Shown here piece by piece: positions 27,793 through 36,165 of a stretch of 64,000 bases of DNA (positions are counted from its first letter, which is position 1; every line of letters begins with the position of its first letter). The stretch is from Glycocaulis sp051859565. Its GTDB lineage: Bacteria; Pseudomonadota; Alphaproteobacteria; Caulobacterales; Maricaulaceae. Under the pieces are notes generated by a model. It was not told the origin of the DNA, searched no databases, and saw only the letters and a program-made list of their open reading frames with translations. The position numbers and the translations under genes are program-made. The DNA is taken from the NCBI RefSeq assembly GCF_051859565.1, contig NZ_JBHYFK010000003.1, positions 248,001 to 312,000 on the forward strand, read 5' to 3'.

Positions 27793-28905
27793 ATGGCCGA
27801 CACAGCAGACCTTCTCAAAACCCCGCTTTACGATTTGCATGTCGAGCTTGGCGCGCGCATGGTCGAGTTCGCTGGCTACGCCATGCCGGTTCAGTATCCG
27901 GCAGGCATCATGGCCGAGCATCTGCACACGCGCGAATTGGCTGGCCTGTTTGACGTCTCCCACATGGGTCAGGCGCACATCACCGGCGATGAAGCCGCGC
28001 TGGAAGCGCTGATTACGGCAGACCTCTCGGTGCTGGGCGCTGGCGAGCAGAAATACACCCTCCTCCTGAACGCCGAGGGCGGGATCATGGACGATCTCAT
28101 GGTCTCGCGGCCCTTCGGCGCGGATGGCGGCATTTTCGCCGTCGTGAACGCGGGCACCAAGGGCAAGGATTTCGCCCATATGCGCGCTGGCTTCGCCGGG
28201 CGGGGCACCACTCTCACCGAACTGTCGGATCGTGCTCTGCTGGCCCTTCAGGGCCCCGCAGCGGCGGCTGTGTTCACCGGCCTGGTGCCAGAGGCCGCAA
28301 AGCTCGTCTTCATGCAATGCGGCGTGTTTACGCTGGACGGGGTGGAGATCTACGCCTCGCGCTCTGGCTATACCGGTGAGGACGGGTTTGAAATTTCCAT
28401 TCCGGCAGACAGGGCCGTGCATATTGCGCGCCTGCTGCTCTCTGATGAGCGGGTGAAGCCCATTGGCCTTGGCGCGCGTGACAGCCTGCGCCTTGAAGCC
28501 GGACTCTGCCTTTATGGCCACGACATGGACGAGGACCGCACACCGGCCGAAGCGGCGCTGACCTGGGCGATTGCCAAGGTGCGCCGCGAGCGCGCGGACT
28601 TTCCGGGCGCGGCCAAAATCCTCAAGCAGATCACGGATGGACCGGCGCAAAAGCGCGTCGGTATCAAGCCGCATGACAAATCGCCCGCGCGCGAAGGCGC
28701 CGAGATCGTCCATGATGGCGAAGTCGTCGGCATGGTCACCTCTGGCGGGTTTGGACCGAGCTATGGCGCGCCGGTTGCCATGGGCTATGTCCGCGCAGAC
28801 CTTGCCAAGCCCGGCACCCCGCTGGAGCTGATGGTGCGCGGCAAGGCGCGCGCCGCCGAAGTCGCCAGCCTGCCCTTCACGCCGCACCGCTTCTACCGGG
28901 GCTGA
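27793..28905 (+). CDS. gcvT: Glycine cleavage system T protein (aminomethyltransferase)
   Basis: Transfers the methylene group from lipoylated H-protein to tetrahydrofolate, releasing ammonia. The 370-residue protein has the family opening LLKTPLYDLHVELGARMVEFAGYAMPVQYPAGI and FDVSHMGQAHITG, then the GFEISIP folate-site segment and RDSLRLEAGLCLYGHDMDE. The catalytic Asp of the LYGHDMDE region and conserved Arg are present. The gene is first in the operon, 58 bases after the riboswitch region; the leader carries only a weak ribosome site, consistent with regulated translation. Confidence 0.97.
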   Translation: MADTADLLKTPLYDLHVELGARMVEFAGYAMPVQYPAGIMAEHLHTRELAGLFDVSHMGQAHITGDEAALEALITADLSVLGAGEQKYTLLLNAEGGIMDDLMVSRPFGADGGIFAVVNAGTKGKDFAHMRAGFAGRGTTLTELSDRALLALQGPAAAAVFTGLVPEAAKLVFMQCGVFTLDGVEIYASRSGYTGEDGFEISIPADRAVHIARLLLSDERVKPIGLGARDSLRLEAGLCLYGHDMDEDRTPAEAALTWAIAKVRRERADFPGAAKILKQITDGPAQKRVGIKPHDKSPAREGAEIVHDGEVVGMVTSGGFGPSYGAPVAMGYVRADLAKPGTPLELMVRGKARAAEVASLPFTPHRFYRG

Positions 28906-28938
28906 TTTTTTCTTTCTTTCTGACGGGGAGTTACCGCC

Positions 28939-29304
28939 ATGACCACACGCTTCACCAAAGACCATGAATGGGTCCGCCTCGAGGGCGATATCGCCATTAT
29001 CGGCATCACCCAGTACGCAACCGAACAGCTGGGCGATGTGATCAGCGTGGAGCTGCCTGATGTGGGCAAGAGCTTCAAGAAGGGTGACGAGATCGCCGTG
29101 GTGGACTCGGTGAAAACCGCTGCCGAGGTGTATGCGCCGGTCTCTGGCGAGGTTGTCGAGGTCAATGACGGCATTGAGGACGCGCCCCAGATCGTCAATG
29201 ACGAGCCGCTGGCCGGTGGCTGGTTTGCCAAGCTGAAGATCGCTGACAAGGGCGAGCTGGACGGGCTGATGGACGAAGCCGCCTACGCCAAGCATATCGG
29301 CTAG
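28939..29304 (+). CDS. gcvH: Glycine cleavage system H protein
   Basis: The lipoyl carrier that shuttles the aminomethyl group between P, T and L proteins. The 121-residue protein has the standard HEWVRLEGDIAIIGITQYA opening and the lipoylation lysine in VDSVKTAAEVYAPVSGEVVEVN. Length is typical. It lies 34 bases after gcvT with a GGGGAG ribosome site. The following PaiB-like gene sits between it and the P-protein genes. Confidence 0.98.
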   Translation: MTTRFTKDHEWVRLEGDIAIIGITQYATEQLGDVISVELPDVGKSFKKGDEIAVVDSVKTAAEVYAPVSGEVVEVNDGIEDAPQIVNDEPLAGGWFAKLKIADKGELDGLMDEAAYAKHIG

Positions 29305-29320
29305 GGGTGCGCGCAAGCTG

Positions 29321-29965
29321 ATGGTCTACCCGCCTCGCCACTTTGCCGTAACGGACCGGGCCGAGGCCGAAGCGGTGATGGCGGCCTATCCGTTTGCCAC
29401 TCTGGTGGCGAGCGGAGCAGGCGGGCTGGTGACGGCGCGCACGCCGGTCGTGCTGGAGCGGGATCGCGAGGGGCGTGTAACCGCGCTGCTCGGCCATGTG
29501 TCCCGCGCCAATCCGGTCTGGCAGGCGTTGGGCGAGGGGGCTGAGGCTGTCGCGCTCTTTTCAGGGCCGCACGCCTATGTCAGCGCGTCGGCCTATCCGT
29601 CCAAGTCCGAGCATGGCCGGGCGGTGCCGACCTGGAACTATGTGGCCGCCGAAGCCCATGGACGCCTGACGGCCTTTGACGGTGCGGACGATCTTCGGGC
29701 GCTGCTGGAAGCGCTGACGGGCCGGTTCGAGGACGGACGGGCCGAGCCCTGGGCCGTGTCGGACGCGCCGCAGGACTATGTCGATGCGCTGCTGCGCGGG
29801 ATTGCCGGCCTGCGGCTGGCGGTCAGCAGCGTGACGGCGGTGAAGAAGCTCAGCCAGAACAAGGCTGGGAAAGATTTTGACGGGGTTCTGGCGTTTCTGG
29901 ACGCCGAACCTGAACCCGATGCCCGCCAGACGGCGGGCCTGATGAGAGAGTTGGAGCGAGGTTGA
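29321..29965 (+). CDS. PaiB-family FMN-binding regulator-like protein
   Basis: A 214-residue protein of the PaiB family (FMN-binding split-barrel fold). It shows the typical MVYPPRHFAVTD start, GHVSRANPVWQ, and the signature VPTWNYVAAEAHG, ending with the KKLSQNKAGKDFDGV motif. In Bacillus PaiB is described as a negative regulator of sporulation and degradative enzymes; biochemical roles elsewhere are unclear. It lies inside the gcv operon, and its stop codon overlaps the gcvPA start (TGATG), so it is co-translated with glycine-cleavage enzymes. A flavin- or haem-linked role alongside glycine oxidation is only inference. Confidence 0.85.
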   Translation: MVYPPRHFAVTDRAEAEAVMAAYPFATLVASGAGGLVTARTPVVLERDREGRVTALLGHVSRANPVWQALGEGAEAVALFSGPHAYVSASAYPSKSEHGRAVPTWNYVAAEAHGRLTAFDGADDLRALLEALTGRFEDGRAEPWAVSDAPQDYVDALLRGIAGLRLAVSSVTAVKKLSQNKAGKDFDGVLAFLDAEPEPDARQTAGLMRELERG

Positions 29966-31311
29966 TGCGCTATCTGCCGCTTACCCCTGAAGACCGCACC
30001 GAAATGCTTGGCGTGATCGGCGTCAGCTCGGTCGATGCGCTGTTTGCCGACGTACCTGAGGCTGCGCGCCTGGATGGCCCGGTCAATCTGCCCCGCCGGG
30101 CGACCGAGCTGGAGGTGGAGCGCGCCTTCGCGGCCATGGCGAAGAAGAATGTCGCCGCCAGCGACACGGCTTTCTTCGTGGGGGCAGGGGCCTACAAGCA
30201 CCACATCCCGGCCAGCGTGGATCATCTGATCCAGCGTTCGGAATTTCTCACCGCCTACACACCCTATCAACCGGAAATCAGCCAGGGCACGCTGCAGACC
30301 CTGTTCGAGTTCCAGACGCAGGTGGCGCGCCTGACTGGCATGGATATCGCCAATGCCTCCATGTATGACGGCTCGACCGCGTGCGCGGAGGCCGTGCTGA
30401 TGGCGGCGCGGGTGACCAAGCGTTCGCGTGCGGTGCTCTCTGGCAATCTGCATCCGCACTATGCCGAGGCGACGCGCACGCTCGCGCGCTACATGAATAT
30501 CGACGTCGCGGCAGACGCGCCGGTGCCGGGCGGTCTCGATGATGTCATCAGCCAGATCGACGATGAAACCGCCTGCGTCGTGGTGCAGAACCCGGACGTG
30601 TTTGGCGGCATCCACGATCTGCGCCCGATTGCCGAGGCGGCCCACGCCAAGGGCGCGCTGCTGATCGCTGTATTTACCGAGATCGTCTCGCTCGGCCTGA
30701 TTGAAAGCCCCGGCGCGATGGGCGCGGACATTGTGGTCGGCGAAGGCCAGTCCATCGGTGTCGGCCTGCAGTTTGGCGGACCTTATGTGGGGCTTTTCGC
30801 CTGCCGCAATGACAAGAACTTCATCCGCAACATGCCGGGCCGTCTGGCGGGTGAAACCATCGATGCCGACGGACGGCGCGGCTTCGTGCTCACCCTCTCC
30901 ACGCGCGAGCAGCATATCCGCCGCGACCGGGCCACCTCCAACATCTGTACCAATTCCGGGCTGATGGCGCTCGCCTTTACCATCCACATGACGCTGCTGG
31001 GGGAGAAGGGCCTGAAACACCTTGCCGCCCTCAATCACGAGCGGGCGGTGGAGCTGGCCGATGCGCTATCCGCCGTACCGGGCGTCACGGTCGAGACCGG
31101 CGCCTTCTTCAACGAGTTTACGGTGAGACTGCCGAAAAATGCTGCTGCCGTAACAGAGGCGCTGATCGCCAAGGGCGTGCTGGCAGGCGTTCCGGCCAGC
31201 CGCCTCTGGCCCGATGGCGGGCTGGATGACCGGCTGATCATCGCTGCGACCGAAACCAATACCGATGCCGATATCGCGCTCTTCGCGTCCGCCCTCAAAG
31301 AGGTGCTCTAA
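29965..31311 (+). CDS. gcvPA: Glycine dehydrogenase (decarboxylating) subunit 1
   Basis: The non-PLP-lysine half of the split P-protein. The 448-residue protein starts MRYLPLTPEDRTEMLGVIG and contains GAYKHHIPASVDHLIQRSEFLTAYTPYQPEISQGTLQ, MTGMDIANASMYDGSTACAEA-type segments and LSTREQHIRRDRATSNICTN, all diagnostic of GcvPA. It combines with subunit 2 to decarboxylate glycine and load the H-protein. The ATG shares a base with the preceding paiB-like stop. The two-subunit form is typical of this and several other bacterial lineages. Confidence 0.97.
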   Translation: MRYLPLTPEDRTEMLGVIGVSSVDALFADVPEAARLDGPVNLPRRATELEVERAFAAMAKKNVAASDTAFFVGAGAYKHHIPASVDHLIQRSEFLTAYTPYQPEISQGTLQTLFEFQTQVARLTGMDIANASMYDGSTACAEAVLMAARVTKRSRAVLSGNLHPHYAEATRTLARYMNIDVAADAPVPGGLDDVISQIDDETACVVVQNPDVFGGIHDLRPIAEAAHAKGALLIAVFTEIVSLGLIESPGAMGADIVVGEGQSIGVGLQFGGPYVGLFACRNDKNFIRNMPGRLAGETIDADGRRGFVLTLSTREQHIRRDRATSNICTNSGLMALAFTIHMTLLGEKGLKHLAALNHERAVELADALSAVPGVTVETGAFFNEFTVRLPKNAAAVTEALIAKGVLAGVPASRLWPDGGLDDRLIIAATETNTDADIALFASALKEVL

Positions 31312-31313
31312 CC

Positions 31314-32894
31314 ATGGCCATGAACCAGCAGGGACGTCCCACCCGTCCAAACACCAATGCCGCTACGGGCGGCTATGCCGACACCATCTCCGGCAGCAGA
31401 GGCCTCGATCAAGCCGAACCGCTGATCTTTGAACGCGGGCGCACCGATCTGACCGGCGTTGATCTTCCCGAGCTGAAAGGCGGCAAAACGCGCCTTGGCG
31501 GACTGGAGCGCAAAAGCGAGATTGGCCTTCCCGGCCTCGCCGAGCCGGAGGCGATGCGCCATTATGTGCGCCTCAGCCGCAAGAATTACGCGATCGATCT
31601 GGGCATTTATCCGCTCGGCTCGTGCACGATGAAGCACAATCCGCGCCTGAATGAGAAGATGGCGCGCCTGCCGGGCTTTGGCGATGTCCACCCGCTGCAG
31701 CCGCAATCGACTGTGCAGGGCGCGCTGGAGCTGATCGGCGAGCTGGCCCACTGGCTGATGACGCTGACCAATACGCCCTGCGTCGCGATGAGCCCCAAGG
31801 CCGGTGCCCATGGAGAGCTGTGCGGCATGATGGCTATCCGCGCGGCGCTGGATGCGCGCGGCGAAACCGGCCGCCGCCGCGTGCTGGTGCCTGAAAGCGC
31901 GCACGGCACCAACCCGGCAACGGCGGTGCAGTGTGGTTTCTATTGCGATGAAATCCCGGCCAATGCCGATGGCCGCGTCGACATGGAAGCGTTCAAGGCG
32001 AAGCTCGGCGATGATGTTGCCGGCATCATGCTGACCAACCCCAATACGTGCGGCCTGTTCGAGCGTGACATCAAGGAAATCGCCGACCTGATCCACGAGG
32101 CGGGCGGGTATTTCTACTGCGATGGCGCGAATTTCAACGCCATTGTTGGCCGCGTGCGCCCCGGCGATCTCGGCATCGACGCCATGCACATCAATCTGCA
32201 CAAGACCTTCTCCACCCCCCATGGCGGCGGCGGTCCGGGCTCCGGCCCGACCGTCTTCTCCGAAGCGCTCGCCCCGTTTGCGCCGGTGCCGTACGTGGTG
32301 AAGAAGGGTGAGACCTGGCACATGGTCGAGCATGAGGCAGAGGCCCGCGCCGACGGCGCCGAGCCCTTCGGCCGTATGGTCGCCTTCCACGGCCAGATGG
32401 GCATGTTCACCCGCGCGCTCTCCTACATGATGAGCCATGGCTCTGACGGGCTGCGCCAGGTGGCAGAAGACTCTGTCCTCAACGCCAACTATGTGCTGGC
32501 GCGCCTGAAGCATGTCATGACGCCCGCCTTTGAGGGCACGTGCATGCACGAAGCGCTGTTTGATGACCGCTTCCTGAAAGACACCGGCGTCACCACGCTC
32601 GATTTCGCGAAAGCGATGATCGATGAGGGCTATCACCCGATGACCATGTACTTCCCGCTGGTGGTGCATGGCGCGATGCTGATCGAGCCGACCGAGACGG
32701 AGAGCAAGTCCGGCCTCGACCGGTTCTGCGACGTGCTGGAAGGCCTCGCAGAGGCGGCCAAATCCGGCGATACGGCGCGGTTCACGTCTGCCCCGGTGCA
32801 TGCTCCGGTCAAACGCCTCGACGAGACGCGCGCGGCCCGCAATCCGGTGCTGGTCTGGCAGGAGAGCGAAGACCAGCCGCAAGCGGCCGAATAG
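31314..32894 (+). CDS. gcvPB: Glycine dehydrogenase (decarboxylating) subunit 2
   Basis: The PLP-binding half of the split P-protein, 526 residues. The PLP lysine is in the conserved MHINLHKTFSTPHGGGGPG; other landmarks are YPLGSCTMKHNPRLNE, SPKAGAHGELCGMMA and VPESAHGTNPATAV. The start follows the subunit 1 stop by two bases (CTAACCATG). It ends the gcvT-H-paiB-PA-PB operon and converges, with a two-base gap, on an acyltransferase gene. The remaining enzyme of the system, the L protein, is shared with other complexes and not in this window. Confidence 0.98.
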   Translation: MAMNQQGRPTRPNTNAATGGYADTISGSRGLDQAEPLIFERGRTDLTGVDLPELKGGKTRLGGLERKSEIGLPGLAEPEAMRHYVRLSRKNYAIDLGIYPLGSCTMKHNPRLNEKMARLPGFGDVHPLQPQSTVQGALELIGELAHWLMTLTNTPCVAMSPKAGAHGELCGMMAIRAALDARGETGRRRVLVPESAHGTNPATAVQCGFYCDEIPANADGRVDMEAFKAKLGDDVAGIMLTNPNTCGLFERDIKEIADLIHEAGGYFYCDGANFNAIVGRVRPGDLGIDAMHINLHKTFSTPHGGGGPGSGPTVFSEALAPFAPVPYVVKKGETWHMVEHEAEARADGAEPFGRMVAFHGQMGMFTRALSYMMSHGSDGLRQVAEDSVLNANYVLARLKHVMTPAFEGTCMHEALFDDRFLKDTGVTTLDFAKAMIDEGYHPMTMYFPLVVHGAMLIEPTETESKSGLDRFCDVLEGLAEAAKSGDTARFTSAPVHAPVKRLDETRAARNPVLVWQESEDQPQAAE

Positions 32895-32896
32895 GC

Positions 32897-34042
32897 TCAG
32901 CTATCCCTGGATCCGGTCTGTCCTGCCTGGACAGCCGGATCCTCGTGGGCCGCGGGCGCACGCCTTGGCCTGTGCGGCCCCTCAAACAGGCGGTCGCCCA
33001 GCCAGCGTGTGGCTTTCAGCGCGGGGAATTCCAGCAGACGGAAGGCCGCGCCCGCCACGCCAATCGATAGCGCCATTGCCACGATCAGGAAGGCAAGGCT
33101 CGCCATCGGCCCGAAATCGGGCAGAGCACTCACCCAGACCCGCACCAGCCCGGACAGGACCAGCAGGTGGCAGAGATAGAGCGCGTAGGACCAGTCCCCG
33201 ACGATCACCAGCCAGCCCGGTGGTTTCAGCCTGCCCTGCATCTCCAGACTTATCGCGCCATAGACAATCAGCATTGAGGGCACACCGAAAGCGGCAACGC
33301 GCGCCCAGCCGGCCGGGAAGGCCTCGGCATTTTCCGGCCATATCAGCAACGTAGCGCCGGCCAGCCAAACTGCAGCGAGTACGAGGGCAGCGCGGGCCAG
33401 CCGCCGCTCACCCGAACAGATCAGCATGCCAGCCATGGCACCCAGAATGAACTCGATGGTCAGCGGGTTGACGATGAGTGCGCCTATGGCAGGCAGGTCC
33501 TGCAGCCATACCGACCCGGCAATCACCAGCCCGCCCCAGAGGGCGAGCAGGGCGGGCAGCCAGCGCTCCGGCAAGGCAAGAAACAGGGTGAAGGCCAGGT
33601 AGAAATATATCTCGTGCGTCAGCGTCCAGCCGACGTGCAGGACGGGCAGGTCGCCCTCTATCGGCCATAGCGTGAAGGACTGCCATATCTGCAGGTCAGC
33701 CAGATCGCGGTTGAGCGCGCCGGGTATCGCGATATAGGCAGCGAGCGCGAGCGCCGTGAAAAACCAGTAGACGGGGTAGATCCGGGTGAACCGCGCATAG
33801 GCAAACCGGCCGATAAAGTGTGCATCTCCGCGCGGCTTGTTGTGGGTGATGTAGACCATCACGAAGCCGGAAATCACGAAGAACAGGTCCACGCCGGCAA
33901 AACCCAGTATCCACTGCCCGCTACTGACAGGTGCGCTGAAAAACCGCGCGTCGATCTGCGATGCATGAGCGGCCAGGACCAGCAGCGCTGCCACAGCCCG
34001 CAGGGACTGCAGGGAATGAAGTGGCATGATGGCAGAGTGCAT
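32897..34042 (-). CDS. Acyltransferase-3 family integral membrane protein
   Basis: A 381-residue multi-pass membrane acyltransferase (about ten hydrophobic segments). The first helix is typical: LQSLRAVAALLVLAAHASQID with the catalytic-type histidine in AAHAS, followed by FAGVDLFFVISGFVMVYIT, then ARFTRIYPVYWF. Such enzymes O-acylate cell-surface sugars or exopolysaccharides. A shorter start at 34027 is possible. The C-terminus has an Arg/Pro-rich tail. It stands alone and converges on gcvPB; no glycan cluster is nearby, so the substrate cannot be named. Confidence 0.88.
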   Translation of the reverse strand: MHSAIMPLHSLQSLRAVAALLVLAAHASQIDARFFSAPVSSGQWILGFAGVDLFFVISGFVMVYITHNKPRGDAHFIGRFAYARFTRIYPVYWFFTALALAAYIAIPGALNRDLADLQIWQSFTLWPIEGDLPVLHVGWTLTHEIYFYLAFTLFLALPERWLPALLALWGGLVIAGSVWLQDLPAIGALIVNPLTIEFILGAMAGMLICSGERRLARAALVLAAVWLAGATLLIWPENAEAFPAGWARVAAFGVPSMLIVYGAISLEMQGRLKPPGWLVIVGDWSYALYLCHLLVLSGLVRVWVSALPDFGPMASLAFLIVAMALSIGVAGAAFRLLEFPALKATRWLGDRLFEGPHRPRRAPAAHEDPAVQAGQTGSRDS

Positions 34043-34367
34043 TCCGGCCCCGTTTCTGGCCCCGTGTCTGGCGTTGTGTGGACGCTATAGAAGCCGCCAT
34101 GGGCAGGCAATCGGCGAGCCCGGTCAACGGCCGCGCCGGGGGACTGTTCCACACCCGTTTGGGAACCGGCATTCATGCGGGCGGGTTATTTCGGGGTATG
34201 CGTTGAACCAGCTGGCCCGTCCGCAATTGCGCCATAATTGGCATGCGGATGATCGCCATAATACAACACCTGCCGGGAATCGGCTGCGCGCGCCCTTGCA
34301 GCTTCAATCCGGCGGCTCACATAAGCCGCGTTATCCGTTTCGCGCCCCCGGGGAGACAGCCTTGGTC
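34043..34367. other. Divergent intergenic gap
   Basis: About 325 bases between the acyltransferase (minus) and the small membrane protein (plus). I see no RNA gene, repeat or good coding frame. An open frame leading into the small membrane protein has no ribosome site or family match upstream of 34368. It presumably carries both promoters. Confidence 0.4.
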
Positions 34368-34643
34368 ATGAATGATGCAGTCAACGAGTTCAGCAAATCC
34401 CGCATTGGCGGGGTAATCGTACTCGTGCTGCGTGCGATCGGGGTAGCGCTCGGCCTGTTCCTGATGGCGGTGGCTATTCCGCTTTTCTTCCTGCCGATCC
34501 CGCTGGGTATCCCGCTATTCATTCTCGCGGCCCTGTTGCTGGCAGCCTCGTCGCGGACGGCTCATGGCGTGGTCACGGGCATTCTGAGACGCTTTCCGTG
34601 GGTGTGGAACCGGGTAAAGCGCATGTTCGGCGAGAAGGACTAG
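34368..34643 (+). CDS. Small two-helix membrane protein
   Basis: A 91-residue protein with two hydrophobic helices, VIVLVLRAIGVALGLFLMAVAIPLFFL and LGIPLFILAALLLAASSRTAHG, and a basic C-terminus (RRFPWVWNRVKRMFGEKD). The hinge with FFLPIPLGIP resembles small PGPGW-like membrane proteins, but the match is loose. The ribosome site GGGAGA is 13 bases from the ATG and seven from a TTG two codons earlier, so TTG at 34362 is an alternative start. It is followed by a strong shared terminator. Function unknown. Confidence 0.6.
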   Translation: MNDAVNEFSKSRIGGVIVLVLRAIGVALGLFLMAVAIPLFFLPIPLGIPLFILAALLLAASSRTAHGVVTGILRRFPWVWNRVKRMFGEKD

Positions 34644-34656
34644 AAGCCCTCAGGCA

Positions 34657-34687
34657 CAAAAAAAACGGGGCCGTCAGGCCCCGTTTT
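34657..34687. terminator. Bidirectional terminator at the end of the Fo operon
   Basis: AAAACGGGGCC (34662-34672) pairs perfectly with GGCCCCGTTTT (34677-34687) around GTCA. It gives U-tracts on both strands and ends both the small membrane protein gene and, from the other side, the atpF transcript. Confidence 0.95.
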
Positions 34688-34711
34688 CATATCCTGTATG
34701 GCGCATCAAAA

Positions 34712-35206
34712 TCAGTTGATGCGCTCGGCCAGTTCGCCGGCAGCGTCCTTCACAAGCGCATTGCGCTGGGTCTTGGTGAGCTTCTCGGACAGAAGCTTCG
34801 CGGCCGCTTCCACAGCGATGTCAGCGGCGAGCGCTTTCACGTCCTTGGCGGCTTGGGCCTCGGCCTGCGCGATGCGCTGCTCGGCCAGGGCGGTGCGGCG
34901 TTCAATGCGCTGCGCCAGTTCCTTGCGAGCCGTTTCGCGGATGAACTCGGCATCCAGCTTGGCTTTTTTCACGATCTCTTCGGCTTCGCTGGCTGCATCG
35001 CGTTGCTGGCGCTCGTACTTTGCCAGCATTTCCTGGGCTTCCTCGCGCAGGCGGCGCGCCTCGTCCAGCTCGTTGCGAATGGCATCGGCACGGGCATCAA
35101 GGCTCTTGGCCAATACCTTATGCACGCCAAAGCGCCACAGTATGGCAAAGAAACCCAGAAGGCCGATGAATGCCCAGAAAGACGTGTCCTGAAGGAGATA
35201 GTTCAT
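34712..35206 (-). CDS. atpF: ATP synthase Fo subunit b
   Basis: Part of the peripheral stator stalk. The 164-residue protein has one N-terminal membrane helix (LLQDTSFWAFIGLLGFFAILWRFGVHKVL) followed by a long charged coiled coil of heptads (RRLREEAQEMLAKYERQQRDAASEAEEIVKKAKLDAEFIRETARKEL in segments). Its ATG overlaps the stop of the b' gene as ATGA. It is the last gene of atpI-B-E-b'-b; F1 genes are not here, as usual for alphaproteobacteria. Confidence 0.96.
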   Translation of the reverse strand: MNYLLQDTSFWAFIGLLGFFAILWRFGVHKVLAKSLDARADAIRNELDEARRLREEAQEMLAKYERQQRDAASEAEEIVKKAKLDAEFIRETARKELAQRIERRTALAEQRIAQAEAQAAKDVKALAADIAVEAAAKLLSEKLTKTQRNALVKDAAGELAERIN

Positions 35207-35763
35207 CGGGCCGCCTCCTGGCTGCGCACGGCATCGACAGCCGTTTCCGCTTCGTCACGCTTGACGGTGAGACCAGCCAGATGCTCCGTCACCGCGCCGG
35301 CCACGTCAGCAGCCACATTGCGGACTTCGGAGAGCGCTGCATTGCGGGCCGACGCAATGCGCGCTTCGGCTTCGGCCTGACGGCCTTCCAGTTCGGCTTC
35401 CATGCGCGCGATCTCGTCGGCGCTCTGGCGTTCCGCCTCGGCCCGGGCTTCTGCCCCGACCGCTTGTGCCTTGGCGCGCGCATCGGCCAGAGACTTCTCG
35501 TAAGCCTTCACGGCCTCGTCGGCTTGAAGCTTCAGCCCGGCGGCTGCATCCAGATCGTCCGCGATGCGGTCTTTACGTTCCTCAATCGCCGATCCGATGC
35601 GCGGCAGCAGCCAGCGCGACAGAAGGAAATAGAGAACAGCAAAGCTGATCGCGAGCCAGAAGAGCTGCGAGGCAAAATAGGTCGGATCGAAAGGCGGGAA
35701 GGCCGCTTCCGCGGCGTATCCGGCGCCTTCTGTCATGTCCGTCTGGGACTCTTGCAAGCGCAA
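35203..35763 (-). CDS. ATP synthase Fo subunit b'
   Basis: The second, divergent b-type stator subunit that pairs with b in photosynthetic and many alphaproteobacterial ATP synthases. The 186-residue protein has the membrane helix YFASQLFWLAISFAVLYFLLSRW and then a coiled coil. Its start is probably TTG at 35763, which has the very strong AAGGGAGG six bases upstream, whereas the first ATG (35736, giving MTEGAGY) has no ribosome site; the N-terminal nine residues differ between the two choices. Its stop overlaps the atpF start. Confidence 0.93.
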   Translation of the reverse strand: MRLQESQTDMTEGAGYAAEAAFPPFDPTYFASQLFWLAISFAVLYFLLSRWLLPRIGSAIEERKDRIADDLDAAAGLKLQADEAVKAYEKSLADARAKAQAVGAEARAEAERQSADEIARMEAELEGRQAEAEARIASARNAALSEVRNVAADVAGAVTEHLAGLTVKRDEAETAVDAVRSQEAAR

Positions 35764-35875
35764 GGCGTCCTCCCTTCAATCAAGTCGTCGAAACCGAAGG
35801 CTTCAGGCGCCCCGCGCCGGACCGATGCGCAAGGGCAGGTCCGGGCGGAACGCGGTACTCAGTCCGGCGTCTGTT

Positions 35876-36103
35876 TTAGACGACGAACAGCAGCAGCAGG
35901 GCGATGAGCAGCGAGAAGATGCCCAGCGCTTCGGTCACGGCGAAGCCGAAGATCAGGTTGCCGAACTGGGCCGGCGCAGCCGACGGATTGCGCAGGGCGC
36001 CCGTCAGGAAGCTGGAGAAGATGTTGCCCACGCCGAGCGCAGCGCCCAGCATGCCGAAGGTGGCCAGTCCAGCGCCGATGTATTTTGCGGCTTCCGCTTC
36101 CAT
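35876..36103 (-). CDS. atpE: ATP synthase Fo subunit c
   Basis: The proton-carrying ring subunit, 75 residues: two membrane helices with the glycine-rich GAGLATFGMLGAALGVGN, the polar loop RNPSAAPAQ and the proton-binding glutamate in FAVTEALGIFS on helix two. The glutamate (not aspartate) and a proline-poor helix suggest a proton ring. Spaced 62 bases from atpB upstream and 113 from the b' gene. Confidence 0.98.
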   Translation of the reverse strand: MEAEAAKYIGAGLATFGMLGAALGVGNIFSSFLTGALRNPSAAPAQFGNLIFGFAVTEALGIFSLLIALLLLFVV

Positions 36104-36165
36104 GTCGATACTCCTCGAGGATGAACGGTTTCAGTTGATGCGGGTTGAAGTCGGGTCCGTCGCGC

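Noticed and set aside
27586..29316. 576-codon minus-strand frame across gcvT, gcvH and the riboswitch
   Set aside because: It crosses two clear genes and a structured RNA; no recognisable domains.
31308..32882. 524-codon minus-strand frame opposite gcvPB
   Set aside because: Antisense shadow of a strongly conserved PLP enzyme.
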